Below, in pieces: positions 19,800-29,469 of a stretch of 64,000 nucleotides of DNA. The notes beneath the pieces are model-generated. The model worked only from the letters and a program-made list of their open reading frames with translations, searched no databases and had not been told where the DNA came from. Origin of the DNA: Megalopta genalis. Taxonomy: Eukaryota; Arthropoda; Insecta; Hymenoptera; Halictidae. The stretch's first letter is position 1. The number at the start of each line of letters is the position of its first letter. The position numbers and the translations under genes were made by a program. The stretch lies in assembly GCF_051020955.1 (NCBI RefSeq), contig NW_027476109.1:248001-312000 (forward strand), read 5' to 3'.

Positions 19800-20171
19800 A
19801 CCCGGGGAAGGCTAATACGCCCGGGGGGTCGCCAGGTACCCCGGGGTTGTCCGCTAACGATTGGTGCACCCACCAACCATAGCTGGCGCTTACTCCAGCT
19901 ACGCCCTCTTCACCGCGCAACACTGCTTGGGGCTAGGGATTTTTTAGAGAGGTTGTCATCCTCGCGGCCCGGCCGGTTAAGGCAAGACCCCCGTTCCTGT
20001 AAAACATGACCACAGGTTTACGGTATGTGTCCGACTTTAGTTGGCCCCTCACCTCAAGCCACTCCGGCATGGTAGAACCTGCCAGGGAATAAATTCCCCG
20101 CCAGCACAGCCTTGAGGATCATTAGGGCACGAAGCCCCCCCACCACGACAAGGTAGCGGACACGGGGGGGA
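19800..20171 (-). promoter_or_regulatory. Family 1 5' UTR (unit 4)
   Basis: The 372 b of untranslated leader start on the minus strand with CCCCCCCGTGTCCGC. They are highly conserved among units 4, 11, 12, 13 and 15. They presumably hold the internal promoter, because each unit is preceded only by another unit's tail. I recognise no specific element. Confidence 0.6.
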
Positions 20172-20186
20172 AACCTTGACATAACC
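20172..20186. repeat. 11-base repeat remnant, 15 b
   Basis: AACCTTGACATAACC lies between unit 4 and unit 5. This 15-b form is the commonest spacer in the window. Confidence 0.9.
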
Positions 20187-21736
20187 TTTTTTTTTTTTTT
20201 TTATTTTACGTGGAGGAAATCTGCTCGCCAGACACCCCCGCCCCGCCCGGGGGAGCGGGACGAGAGTAGTGTGGGGATCGACCCACTAAAACCTCCACGG
20301 CGACCTGAGGACGCAGGACCGATCGCTGGCGATTTAACGGGGGAGCCACGGGAACTCTTGAAGAACACTACCGCGGCTCCCCCTCGCCTGGCCGGCCATC
20401 AGGATGGTAACGATGGCCGGCCGCGTCCCGGGGGGAGATATAATCCTCCCCCCTAAAATCCATTTAAATTCGGCGGCGCGAGGGGTCGCACCCCGCACCG
20501 CCCAGACACGGCGACCGCGCGATAGGTGACCAGGGCCCCCGCCCTGATCACAGCGGCCGCCGGGGGGGCGACGAGTATATTGGAGGAGGATCACAGTTAA
20601 CCCTCGCCTCCGTCAGGCGACCCGTCATCCCCCACTCCCAACAGTGGACGTCCTCCTCTGTTGGCGGGCGGCGGGCAATGAAACCAGCATATTCTGGTAC
20701 ACCCGCCGCCCGCCTACTCTCAGCTGCCCGGGGTTTCTCGGCGTGGGCGCGCACGCCGTCCCCGGGCACGTCGGGCGGGATCTGTAAGCTCCCGATCCCG
20801 CTCGGCAGCCTCCTTCCGCGACATAACCTCCTCGCAGAAAGAGATTGCTGCCGCCCACTTCCACGGGCTCTCCAGCATGGCCCCAACTAGGCTGGAGAGT
20901 GCGAGGTCGTGGCCGACTTCTCGTTTTAGGACTCGGCGCAGCGCTGAAAAGGCGGGACATTCCTCCAGCGTGTGCTGCGCCGAGTCTTCCTCCGCGCCAC
21001 AATGGTGGCACACCGTCGTCGCTTCCCGCCCGATGCGACACAGGTAGACACCGAAGCAGCCATGCCCGGTGAACACCTGCGTCGCTCGGTAGGAGAGCCT
21101 GCCATGCCGTCTCTCCCGCCACGAGGTGAAGTGCGGCAGGAGAGCCCCGGGGACGCGCTCGCCGGCGTGGGAGCAAAGCTCGGAACGCCATCTGGCGAGC
21201 GCTAGTCGCCGGGCCTGGAGCTCGAAGCCCTCGACCGTCTCACGCTCCGGCGGGGCCCCTCGAGCACGGCTGGCGATGCCAGTGCGCCTATAAACATAGG
21301 CGCGCACCGCCGCTTGAAGCTCGAAAGGAAGTTCTCCCGCCAGAGCAAGCGCCGCCACGGTAGACGTGGTGCGGTAACCTCTTATGAGGCGGATGGCCAT
21401 CCGCCTCTGCAGCCGGCGCAACAACAGCGTGTTGCGCCGGCTGGTCATCACGTACGGCGCCCAGATTGGGGCACCGTATAAGGCCATAGACCGCACCACG
21501 CCCAGGTATAGGCGGCGCACCAAATCTCCCGGTCCCCCGAGGTTGGGCAGCAGGCGGCCCAAAGAGGCCGCCGCCTTTTCGACTCGGGGGACGAGACGGT
21601 CGAGATGCGCATCGAAGCTCCAGCGGCTGTCGAGTATCAGTCCGAGATATTTCAACTCGGACTTCACCTCGACGCAGGCTTCTCCAACCCGGATCCACGA
21701 TCTGGCCGGTGGCCGAGACCGAGGCCGTCCGTGGAA
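20187..21736 (-). mobile_element. Unit 5: family 1 retrotransposon, strongly 5'-truncated
   Basis: It has a 16-T tail (20187-20202), a 3' UTR of the AGATATAATCC subtype (20203-20719) and the last third of ORF2. Homology ends at GTCCGTGG, then the 11-base repeat follows. Confidence 0.95.
20720..21736 (-). pseudogene. ORF2 C-terminal fragment, unit 5
   Basis: It covers about residues 710-1047: the thumb region and the zinc knuckle. The YADD catalytic box is already lost, so it encodes no polymerase. The frame is open to the truncation point. Confidence 0.9.
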
Positions 21737-21751
21737 AACCTTGACATAACC
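21737..21751. repeat. 11-base repeat remnant, 15 b
   Basis: AACCTTGACATAACC lies between truncated unit 5 and unit 6, identical in length to spacers beside full-length units. Confidence 0.9.
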
Positions 21752-24377
21752 TTTTTTTTTTTTTTTTTATTTTACGTGGAGGAAATCTGCTCGCCAGACA
21801 CCCCCGCCCCGCCCGGGGGAGCGGGACGAAGGTAGTGTGGGGATTGACCCACTAAAACCTCCACGGCGACCAGAGGACGCAGGACCGATCGCTGGCGATT
21901 CAACGGGGGAGCCACGGGAACTCTTGAAGAACACTACCGCGGCTCCCCCTCGCCTGGCCGGCCATCAAGATGGTAACGATGGCCGGCCGCGTCCCGGGGG
22001 GAAATAAAATAAATCCTCCCCCCTAAAATCCATTTAAATTCGGCGGCGCGAGGGGTCGCACCCCGCACCGCCCCGACACGGCGACCGCGCGATAGGTGAC
22101 CAGGGCCCCCGCCCTGATCACATCGGCCGCTGGGGGGACGACGAGTATATTGGAGGAGGATTACAGTTAACCCTCGCCTCCTTCAGGCGACTCGTCATCC
22201 CCCACTCCCAACAGTGGAGGTCCTCCTCTGTTGGCGGGCGGCGGGCAATGAAACCAGCATATTCTGGTACACCCGCCGCCCGCCTACTCTCAGCTGCCCG
22301 GGGTTTCTCGGCGTGGGCGCGCACGCCGTCCCCGGGCACGTCGGGCGGGATCTGTAAGCTCCCGATCCCGCTCGGCAGCCTCCTTCCGCGACATAACCTC
22401 CTCGCAGAAAGAGATTGCTGCCGCCCACTTCCCCGGGCCCTCCAGCATGGCCCCAACTAGGCTGGAGAGTGCGAGGTCGTGGCCGACTTCCCGTTTTAGG
22501 ACTCGGCGCAGCGCTGAAAAGGCGGGACATTCCTCCAGCGTATGCTGCGCCGAGTCTTCCTCCGCGCCACAATGGTGGCACACCGTCGTCGCTTCCCGCC
22601 CGATGCGACACAGGTAGACACCGAAGCAGCCATGCCCGGTGAACACCTGCGTCGCTCGGTAGGAGAGCCTGCCATGCCGTCTCTCCCGCCACGAGGTGAA
22701 GTGCGGCAGGAGAGCCCCGGGGACGCGCTCGCCGGCGTGGGAGCAAAGCTCGGCACGCCATCTGGCGAGCACTAGTCTCCGGGCCTGGAGCTCGAAGCCC
22801 TCGACCGTCTCTCGCTCCGGCGGGGCCCCTCGAGCACGGCTGGCGATGCTTGTGCGCCCATAAACATAGGCGCGCACCGCTGCCTGAAGCTCGAAGGGTA
22901 GTTCTCCCGCCAGAGCAAGCGACGCCACGGTAGACGTGGTGCGGTAACCTCTTATGAGGCGGATGGCCATCCGCCTCTGCAGCCGGCGCAACAACAGCGT
23001 GTTGCGCCGGCTGGTCATCACGTGCGGCGCCCATATTGGGGCACCGTATAAGGCCATAGACCGCACCACGCCCAGGTATAGGCGGCGCACCAAATCTCCC
23101 GGTCCCCCGAGGTTGGGCAGCAGGCGGCCCAAAGAGGCCGCCGCCTTTTCGACTCGGGGGACGAGACGGTCGAGATGCGCATCGAAGCTCCAGCGGCTGT
23201 CGAGGATCAGTCCGAGATATTTCAACTCGGACTTCACCTCGACGCAGGCTTCTCCAACCCGGATCCACGATCTGGCCGGTGGCCGAGACCGAGGCCGTCC
23301 GTGAAACCAGACAGCCTCGGCCTTCTCCGGGGCTATTTTCAGCCCCAGATCGCGGATCCTCGCGACGACGGCTGCCACCGCAACCTCTGCTCGTCGGATG
23401 GTCCTCTCGAAGGTACTCCCGACGGCGACCACCAACGTGTCGTCCGCGTAGCAGACGAGGGTGGCACCGTCGGGCAGGGAGGCCTTTTCCAGGACCGCGT
23501 TGTAACCCAGGTCCCACAGGAGCGGTCCTAAAACGGACCCCTGCGGGACACCGCGGTCCACTTCCCTCCGTATCATCCCGCACCGGCCCGGGTATTCAAC
23601 CCACCTGTCCCGCAGGTAGGCCCCGATCACCCGCCTCAGATAGGGAGGCACCTGGTGATCTACGAGGGCCTCCCTAATGGCGGACCAGGGCAGGGTGTTG
23701 AACGCATTGACGATGTCAATGGACACCGCCAAGCACACCCCGCCCCTTGCCACGGCATTGTCCGAGAGGGACTTGAGACGGTCGATAGCGTCGACCGTCG
23801 ATCGCCCCTCCCGGAAGCCAAACTGGCAGTCCGCCAGATCTGGGCCGCCGCGGGACAGGTGTCTGGAGAGGCGGGCAACAATGATCTTCTCGAAGATCTT
23901 GCCCGCCTCATCCAGGAGACAAATGGGCCGGTACGCGGAGGGAGAATCCCCCGGCCTCCCATCCTTCCTCAAGAGGACCATCCGACTTTCTCTCCATAGG
24001 TCGGGGAACGTCCCCGACCTCAGGAGCCCAGAGTAGAGGCTCCTCAGCCTCTCCCCCAGGACGCTCGTGGCGAGCAACCAGACCCGGCCGGGGATACCGT
24101 CCGGCCCCGGGGCGGTATTCTTGCCCCGGAGCCATTTGACGACCCCGGCCATCTCCTCCGGCGCGACCTCAAGATCCGGGGACCACTCATGTTCCTCTGG
24201 CTCAGGGACGGGCCGGGACGCCTCCCCGCTAACGGGGAATAAAGCGTCCACGACCCGCCCGAGCAGCCCCGGATCCAGGCTCTCCGTCACGGGGGGCGCC
24301 CAGGGACGCAATCGTCCCAAAGCCATCTTGTATGGGCGCCCCCACGGATCTCGGTTCAGAGAGCCGAGGAGATCGCG
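21752..24377 (-). mobile_element. Unit 6: family 1 retrotransposon, 5'-truncated
   Basis: It has a 17-T tail (21752-21768), a 3' UTR of the GAAATAAAATAAATCC subtype (21769-22289), and ORF2 up to GATCGCG at 24377. Confidence 0.95.
22290..24377 (-). pseudogene. ORF2 fragment without endonuclease, unit 6
   Basis: It covers about residues 353-1047 with the complete reverse transcriptase and zinc knuckle and an uninterrupted frame. The first in-frame ATG is at 24324-24326, corresponding to residue 370 (MALGRL). No endonuclease remains. Confidence 0.9.
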
Positions 24378-24391
24378 ACCTTGACATAACC
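24378..24391. repeat. 11-base repeat remnant, 14 b
   Basis: ACCTTGACATAACC lies between units 6 and 7. It is one base shorter than the 15-b form, consistent with junction microhomology. Confidence 0.9.
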
Positions 24392-26823
24392 TTTTTTTTT
24401 TTTTTTTTTTTTTATTTTACGTGGAGGAAATCTGCTCGCCAGACACCCCCGCCCCGCCCGGGGGAGCGGGACGAGGGTAGTGTGGGGTTTGACCCACTAA
24501 AACCTCCACGGCGACCTGAGGACGCAGGACCGATCGCTGGCGATTCAACGGGGGAGCCACGGGAACTCTTGAAGAACACTACCGCGGCTCCCCCTCGCCT
24601 GGCCGGCCATCAGGATGGTAAGGATGGCCGGCCGCGTCCCGGGGGAGATATAATCCTCCCCCCTAAAATACAATTAAATTCGGCGGCGCGAGGGGTCGCA
24701 CCCCGCACCGCCCCGACACGGCGACCGCGCGATAGGTGACCAGGGCCCCCGCCCTGATCACAGCGGCCGCCGGGAGGACGACGAGTATATTGGAGGAGGA
24801 TCACAGTTAACCCTCGCCTCCTTCAGGCGACTCGTCATCCCCCACTCCCAACAGTGGAGGTCCTCCTCTGTTGGCGGGCGGCGGGCAATGAAACCAGCAT
24901 GTACTGGTACACCCGCCGCCCGCCTACTCTCAGCTGCCCGGGGTTTCTCGGCGTGGGCGCGCACGCCGCCCCCGGGCACGTCGGGCGGGATCTGTAAGCT
25001 CCCGATCCCGCTCGGCAGCCTCCTTCCGCGACATAACCTCCTCGCAGAAAGAGATTGCTGCCGCCCACTTCCCCGGTCCCTCCAGCATGGCCCCAACTAG
25101 GCTGGAGAGTGCGAGGTCGTGGCCGACTTCTCGTTTTAGGACTCGGCGCAGCGCTGAAAAGGCGGGACATTCCTCCAGCGTGTGCTGCGCCGAGTCTTCC
25201 TCCGCGCCACAATGGTGGCACACCGTCGTCGCTTCCCGCCCGATGCGACACAGGTAGACACCGAAGCAGCCATGCCCGGTGAACACCTGCGTCGCTCGGT
25301 AGGAGAGCCTGCCATGCCGTCTCTCCCGCCACGAGGTGAAGTGCGGCAGGAGAGCCCCGGGGACGCGCTCGCCGGCGTGGGAGCAAAGCACGGCACGCCA
25401 TCTGGCGAGCGCTAGTCTCCGGGCCTGGAGCTCGAAGCCCTCGACCGTCTCTCGCTCCGGCGGGGACCCCCGAGCACGACTGGCGATGCTAGTGCGCCTG
25501 TAAACATAGGCGCGCACCGCCGCCTGAAGCTCGAATGGAAGTTCTCCCGCCAGAGCAAGCGCCGCCACGGTAGGCGTGGTGCGGTAACCTCTTATGAGGC
25601 GGATGGCCATCCGCCTCTGCAGCCGGCGCAACAACAGCGTGTTGCGCCGGCTGGTCATCACGTACGGCGCCCATATTGGGGCACCGTATAAGGCCATAGA
25701 CCGCACCACGCCCAGGTATAGGCGGCGCACCAAATCTCCCGGTCCCCCGAGGTTGGGCAGCAGGCGGCCCAAAGAGGCCGCCGCCTTTTCGACTCGGGGG
25801 ACGAGACGGTCGAGATGCGCATCGAAGCTCCAGCGGCTGTCGAGGATCAGTCCGAGATATTTCAACTCGGACTTCACCTCTACGCAGGCTTCTCCAACCC
25901 GGATCCACGATCTGGCCGGTGGCCGAGACCGTGGCCGTCCGTGAAACCAGACAGCCTCGGCCTTCTCCGGGGCTATTTTCAGCCCCAGATCGCGGATCCT
26001 CGCGACGACGGCTGCCACCGCAACCTCTGCTCGTCGGATGGTCCTCTCGAAGGTACTCCCGACGGCGACCACCAACGTGTCGTCCGCGTAGCAGACGAGG
26101 GTGGCACCGTCGGGCAGGGAGGCCTTTTCCAGGACCGCGTTGTAACCCAGGTCCCACAGGAGCGGTCCTAACACGGACCCCTGCGGGACCCCGCGGTCCA
26201 CTTCCCTCCGTATCATCCCGCACCGGCCCGGGTATTCAACCCACCTGTCCCGCAGGTAGGCCCCGATCACCCGCCTCAGATAGGGAGGCACCTGGTGATC
26301 GACGAGGGCCCCCCTGATGGCGGACCAGGGCAGGGTGTTGAACGCATTGACAATGTCAATGGACACCGCCAAGCACACCCCGCCCCTTGCCACGGCATTG
26401 TCCGAGAGGGACTTGAGACGGTCGATAGCGTCGACCGTCGATCGCCCCTCCCGGAAGCCAAACTGGCAGTCCGCTAGATCGGGGCCGTCGCGGGACAGGT
26501 GTCTGGAGAGGCGGGCAACAATGATCTTCTCGAAGATCTTTCCCGCCTCATCCAGGAGACAAATGGGCCGGTACGCGGAGGGAGAATCCCCCGGCCTCCC
26601 ATCCTTCCTCAAGAGGACCATCCGACTTTCTCTCCATAGGTCGGGGAACGTCCCCGACCTCAGGAGCCCAGAGTAGAGGCTCCTCAGCCTCTCCCCCAGG
26701 ACGCTCGTGGCGAGCAACCAGACCCGGCCGGGGATACCGTCCGGCCCCGGGGCGGTATTCTTGCCCCGGAGCCATTTGACGACCCCGGCCATCTCCTCCG
26801 GCGCGACCTCAAGATCCGGGGAC
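24392..26823 (-). mobile_element. Unit 7: family 1 retrotransposon, 5'-truncated
   Basis: It has a 22-T tail (24392-24413), a 3' UTR (24414-24929, AGATATAATCC subtype with a variant AAAATACAATT) and an ORF2 fragment to 26823, where CCGGGGAC meets the 11-base repeat. Confidence 0.95.
24930..26823 (-). pseudogene. ORF2 fragment without endonuclease, unit 7
   Basis: It covers about residues 417-1047. Reverse transcriptase motifs and the zinc knuckle are complete. No own start remains and no internal stop is seen. It shares the GSPPERE variant near residue 869 with unit 16. Confidence 0.9.
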
Positions 26824-26837
26824 ACCTTGACATAACC
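26824..26837. repeat. 11-base repeat remnant, 14 b
   Basis: ACCTTGACATAACC lies between units 7 and 8. Confidence 0.9.
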
Positions 26838-28068
26838 TTTTTTTTTTTTTTTTTTTTTTTATTTTACGTGGAGGAAATCTGCTCGCCAGACACCCCCGCC
26901 CCGCCCGGGGGAGCGGGACGAGGGTAGTGTGGGGTTTGACCCACTAAAACCTTCACGGCGACCTGAGGACGCAGGACCGATCGCTGGCGATTCTACGGGG
27001 GAGCCACGGGAACTCTTGAAGAACACTACCGCGGCTCCCCCTCGCCTGGCCGGCCATCATGATGGTAACGATGGCCGGCCGCGTCCCGGGGGGAAATAAA
27101 ATAATTCCTCCCCCCTAAAATCCATTTAAATTCGGCGGCGCGAGGGGTCGCACCCCGCACCGCCCCGACACGGCGACCGCGCGATAGGTGACCAGGGCCC
27201 CCGCCATGATCACAGCGGCCGCCGGGGGGACGACGAGTATATTGGAGGAGGATCACAGTTAACCCTCCCCTCCATCAGGCGACTCGTCATCCCCCACTCC
27301 CAACAGTGGAGGTCCTCCTCTGTTGGCGGGCGGCGGGCAATGAAACCAGCATGTTCTGGTACACCCGCCGCCCGCCTACTCTCAGCTGCCCGGGGTTTCT
27401 CGGCGTGGGCGCGCACGCCGTCCCCGGGCACGTCGGGCGGGATCTGTAAGCTCCCGATCCCGCTCGGCAGCCTCCTTCCGCGACATAACATCCTCGCAGA
27501 AAGAGATTGCTGCCGCCCACTTCCCCGGGCTCTCCAGCATGGCCCCAACTAGGCTGGAGAGTGCGAGGTCGTGGCCGACTTCTCGTCTTAGGACTCGGCG
27601 CAGCGCTGAAAAGGCGGGACATTCCTCCAGCGTGTGCTGCGCCGAGTCTTCCTCCGCGCCACAATGGTGGCACATCGTCGTCGCTTCCCGCCCGATGCGA
27701 CACAGGTAGACACCGAAGCAGCCATGCCCGGTGAACACCTGCGTCGCTCGGTAGGAGAGCCTGCCATGCCGTCTCTCCCGCCACGAGGTGAAGTGCGGCA
27801 GGAGAGCCCCGGGGACGCGCTCGCCGGCGTGGGAGCAAAGCTCGGCACGCCATCTGGCGAGCGCTAGTCTCCGGGCCTGGAGCTCGAAGCCCTCGACCGT
27901 CTCTCGCTCCGGCGGGGCCTCTCGAGCACGGCTGGCGATGCTTGTGCGCCCATAAACATAGGCGCGCACCGCCGCCTGAAGCTCGAAGGGAAGTTCTCCC
28001 GCCAGAGCAAGCGCCGCCACGGTAGACGTGGTGCGGTAACCTCTTATGAGGCGGATGGCCATCCGCCT
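26838..28068 (-). mobile_element. Unit 8: family 1 retrotransposon, shortest truncated type
   Basis: It has a 23-T tail (26838-26860), a 3' UTR (26861-27381) and the last 229 codons of ORF2. It ends at ATCCGCCT and is followed by an unusually long 11-base repeat array. The same truncation point recurs in unit 9. Confidence 0.95.
27382..28068 (-). pseudogene. ORF2 C-terminal fragment, unit 8
   Basis: It covers about residues 820-1047: only the C-terminal domain with the zinc knuckle. The open frame extends through the whole adjoining repeat, which encodes a repeating 11-residue peptide (MSRLCQGYVKV), reaching an ATG at about 28153-28155. Confidence 0.88.
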
Positions 28069-28159
28069 ACCTTGACATAACCTTGACATAACCTTGACAT
28101 AACCTTGACATAACCTTGACATAACCTTGACATAACCTTGACATAACCTTGACATAACC
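28069..28159. repeat. 11-base telomere-like repeat, 8.3 copies
   Basis: Eight perfect ACCTTGACATA units are followed by ACC. Together with its duplicate at 29379-29469 it is the longest array of the repeat here and defines the 11-base period without doubt. Confidence 0.97.
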
Positions 28160-29378
28160 TTTTTTTTTTTTTTTATTTTACGTGGAGGAAATCTGCTCGC
28201 CAGACACCCCCGCCCCGCCCGGGGGAGCGGGACGAGGGTAGTGTGGGGTTTGACCCACTAAAACCTCCACGGCGACCTGAGGACGCAGGACCGATCGCTG
28301 GCGATCTAACGGGGGAGCCACGGGAACTCTTGAAGAACACTACCGCGGCTCCCCCTCGCCTGGCCGGCCATCAATATGGTAACTATTGCCGGCCGCGTCC
28401 CGGGGGGAGATATAATCCTCCCCCCTAAAATCCATTTAAATTCGGCGGCGCGAGGGGTCGCACCCCGCACCGCCCCGACACGGCGACCGCGCGATAGGTG
28501 ACCAGGGCCCCCGCCCTGATCACAGCGGCCGCCGGGGGGACGACGAGTATATTGGAGGGGGATCACAGTTAGCCCTCGACTCCTTCAGGCGACTCGTCAT
28601 CCCCCACTCCCAACAGTGGACGTCCTCCTCTGTTGGCGGGCGGCGGGCAATGAAACCAGCATATTCTGGTACACCCGCCGCCCGCCTACTCTCAGCTGCC
28701 CGGGGTTTCTCGGCGTGGGCGCGCACGCCGTCCCCGGGCACGTCGGGCGGGATCTGTAAGCTCCCGATCCCGCTCGGCAGCCTCCTTCCGCGACATAACC
28801 TCCTCGCAGAAAGAGATTGCTGCCGCCCACTTCCCCGGGCTCTCCAGCATGGCCCCAACTAGGCTGGAGAGTGCGAGGTCGTGACCGACTTCCCGTTTTA
28901 GGACTCGGCGCAGCGCTGAAAAGGCGGGACATTCCTCCAGCGTGTGCTGCGCCGAGTCTTCCTCCGCGCCACAATGGTGGCACACCGTCGTCGCTTCCCG
29001 CCCGATGCGACACAGGTAGACACCGAAGCAGCCATGCCCGGTGAACACCTGCGTCGCTCGGTAGGAGAGCCTGCCATGCCGTCTCTCCCGCCACGAGGTG
29101 AAGTGCGGCAGGAGAGCCCCGGGGACGCGCTCGCCGGCGTGGGAGCAAAGCTCGGCACGCCATCTGGCGAGCGCTAGTCTCCGGGCCTGGAGCTCGAAGC
29201 CCTCGACCGTCTCTCGCTCCGGCGGGGCCCCTCGAGCTCGGCTGGCGATGCTAGTGCGCCTGTAAACATAGGCGCGCACCGCCGCCTGAAGCTCGAAGGG
29301 AAGTTCACCCGCCAGAGCAAGCGCCGCCACGGTAGACGTGGTGCGGTAACCTCTTATGAGGCGGATGGCCATCCGCCT
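28160..29378 (-). mobile_element. Unit 9: truncated family 1 copy, product of tandem duplication
   Basis: It has a 15-T tail (28160-28174), a 3' UTR (28175-28691) and an ORF2 fragment. It matches the left part of unit 10 at an offset of 1310 b with no difference I can see up to about 29368. Its right end and repeat array match those of unit 8. The second 3' UTR hairpin is broken by a CATCAATATGG...CTATTGCC variant, shared with unit 10. Confidence 0.95.
28692..29378 (-). pseudogene. ORF2 C-terminal fragment, unit 9
   Basis: It covers about residues 820-1047 and retains the zinc knuckle. It is identical by eye to the corresponding part of unit 10 except at the last bases next to the repeat, where it matches unit 8. 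The open frame continues through the repeat to an ATG near 29465. Confidence 0.88.
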
Positions 29379-29469
29379 ACCTTGACATAACCTTGACATA
29401 ACCTTGACATAACCTTGACATAACCTTGACATAACCTTGACATAACCTTGACATAACCTTGACATAACC
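29379..29469. repeat. 11-base telomere-like repeat, 8.3 copies (duplicate)
   Basis: It is an exact copy, in length and sequence, of 28069-28159. It was duplicated together with the flanking element sequence. Confidence 0.97.

Larger units (their letters stand above)
13910..20171 (-). mobile_element. Unit 4: family 1 retrotransposon, full length, both ORFs intact
   Basis: It has a 41-T tail (13910-13950), 3' UTR, ORF2, ORF1, 5' UTR and a 5' terminal run of seven C on the minus strand, about 6.26 kb in all. The 5' flank is GGTT of the 11-base repeat. With no frame lesion it is a candidate active copy. Its 5' UTR belongs with that of unit 15 (TACGCCCGGGGGG variant) rather than with units 11-13. 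Confidence 0.96.

Noticed and set aside
18481..19815. Plus-strand open frame of 444 codons opposite ORF1, also present in units 11, 12, 13 and partly 15
   Set aside because: It lies exactly antisense to ORF1. Its conservation follows from ORF1 conservation and GC-rich codon use. Composition is low-complexity A, S, R and T, with no recognisable domain.
22195..23583. Long minus-strand frames of about 440-480 codons overlapping ORF2 (also at 31672, 37893, 44203 and 50454)
   Set aside because: They are arginine- and proline-rich out-of-frame readings of the reverse transcriptase region. The ORF2 frame carries all catalytic motifs.
28069..28159. CRISPR-like or bacterial direct repeats
   Set aside because: The 11-base units are contiguous with no spacers. 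Poly(A) tails and non-LTR retrotransposons show eukaryotic DNA.
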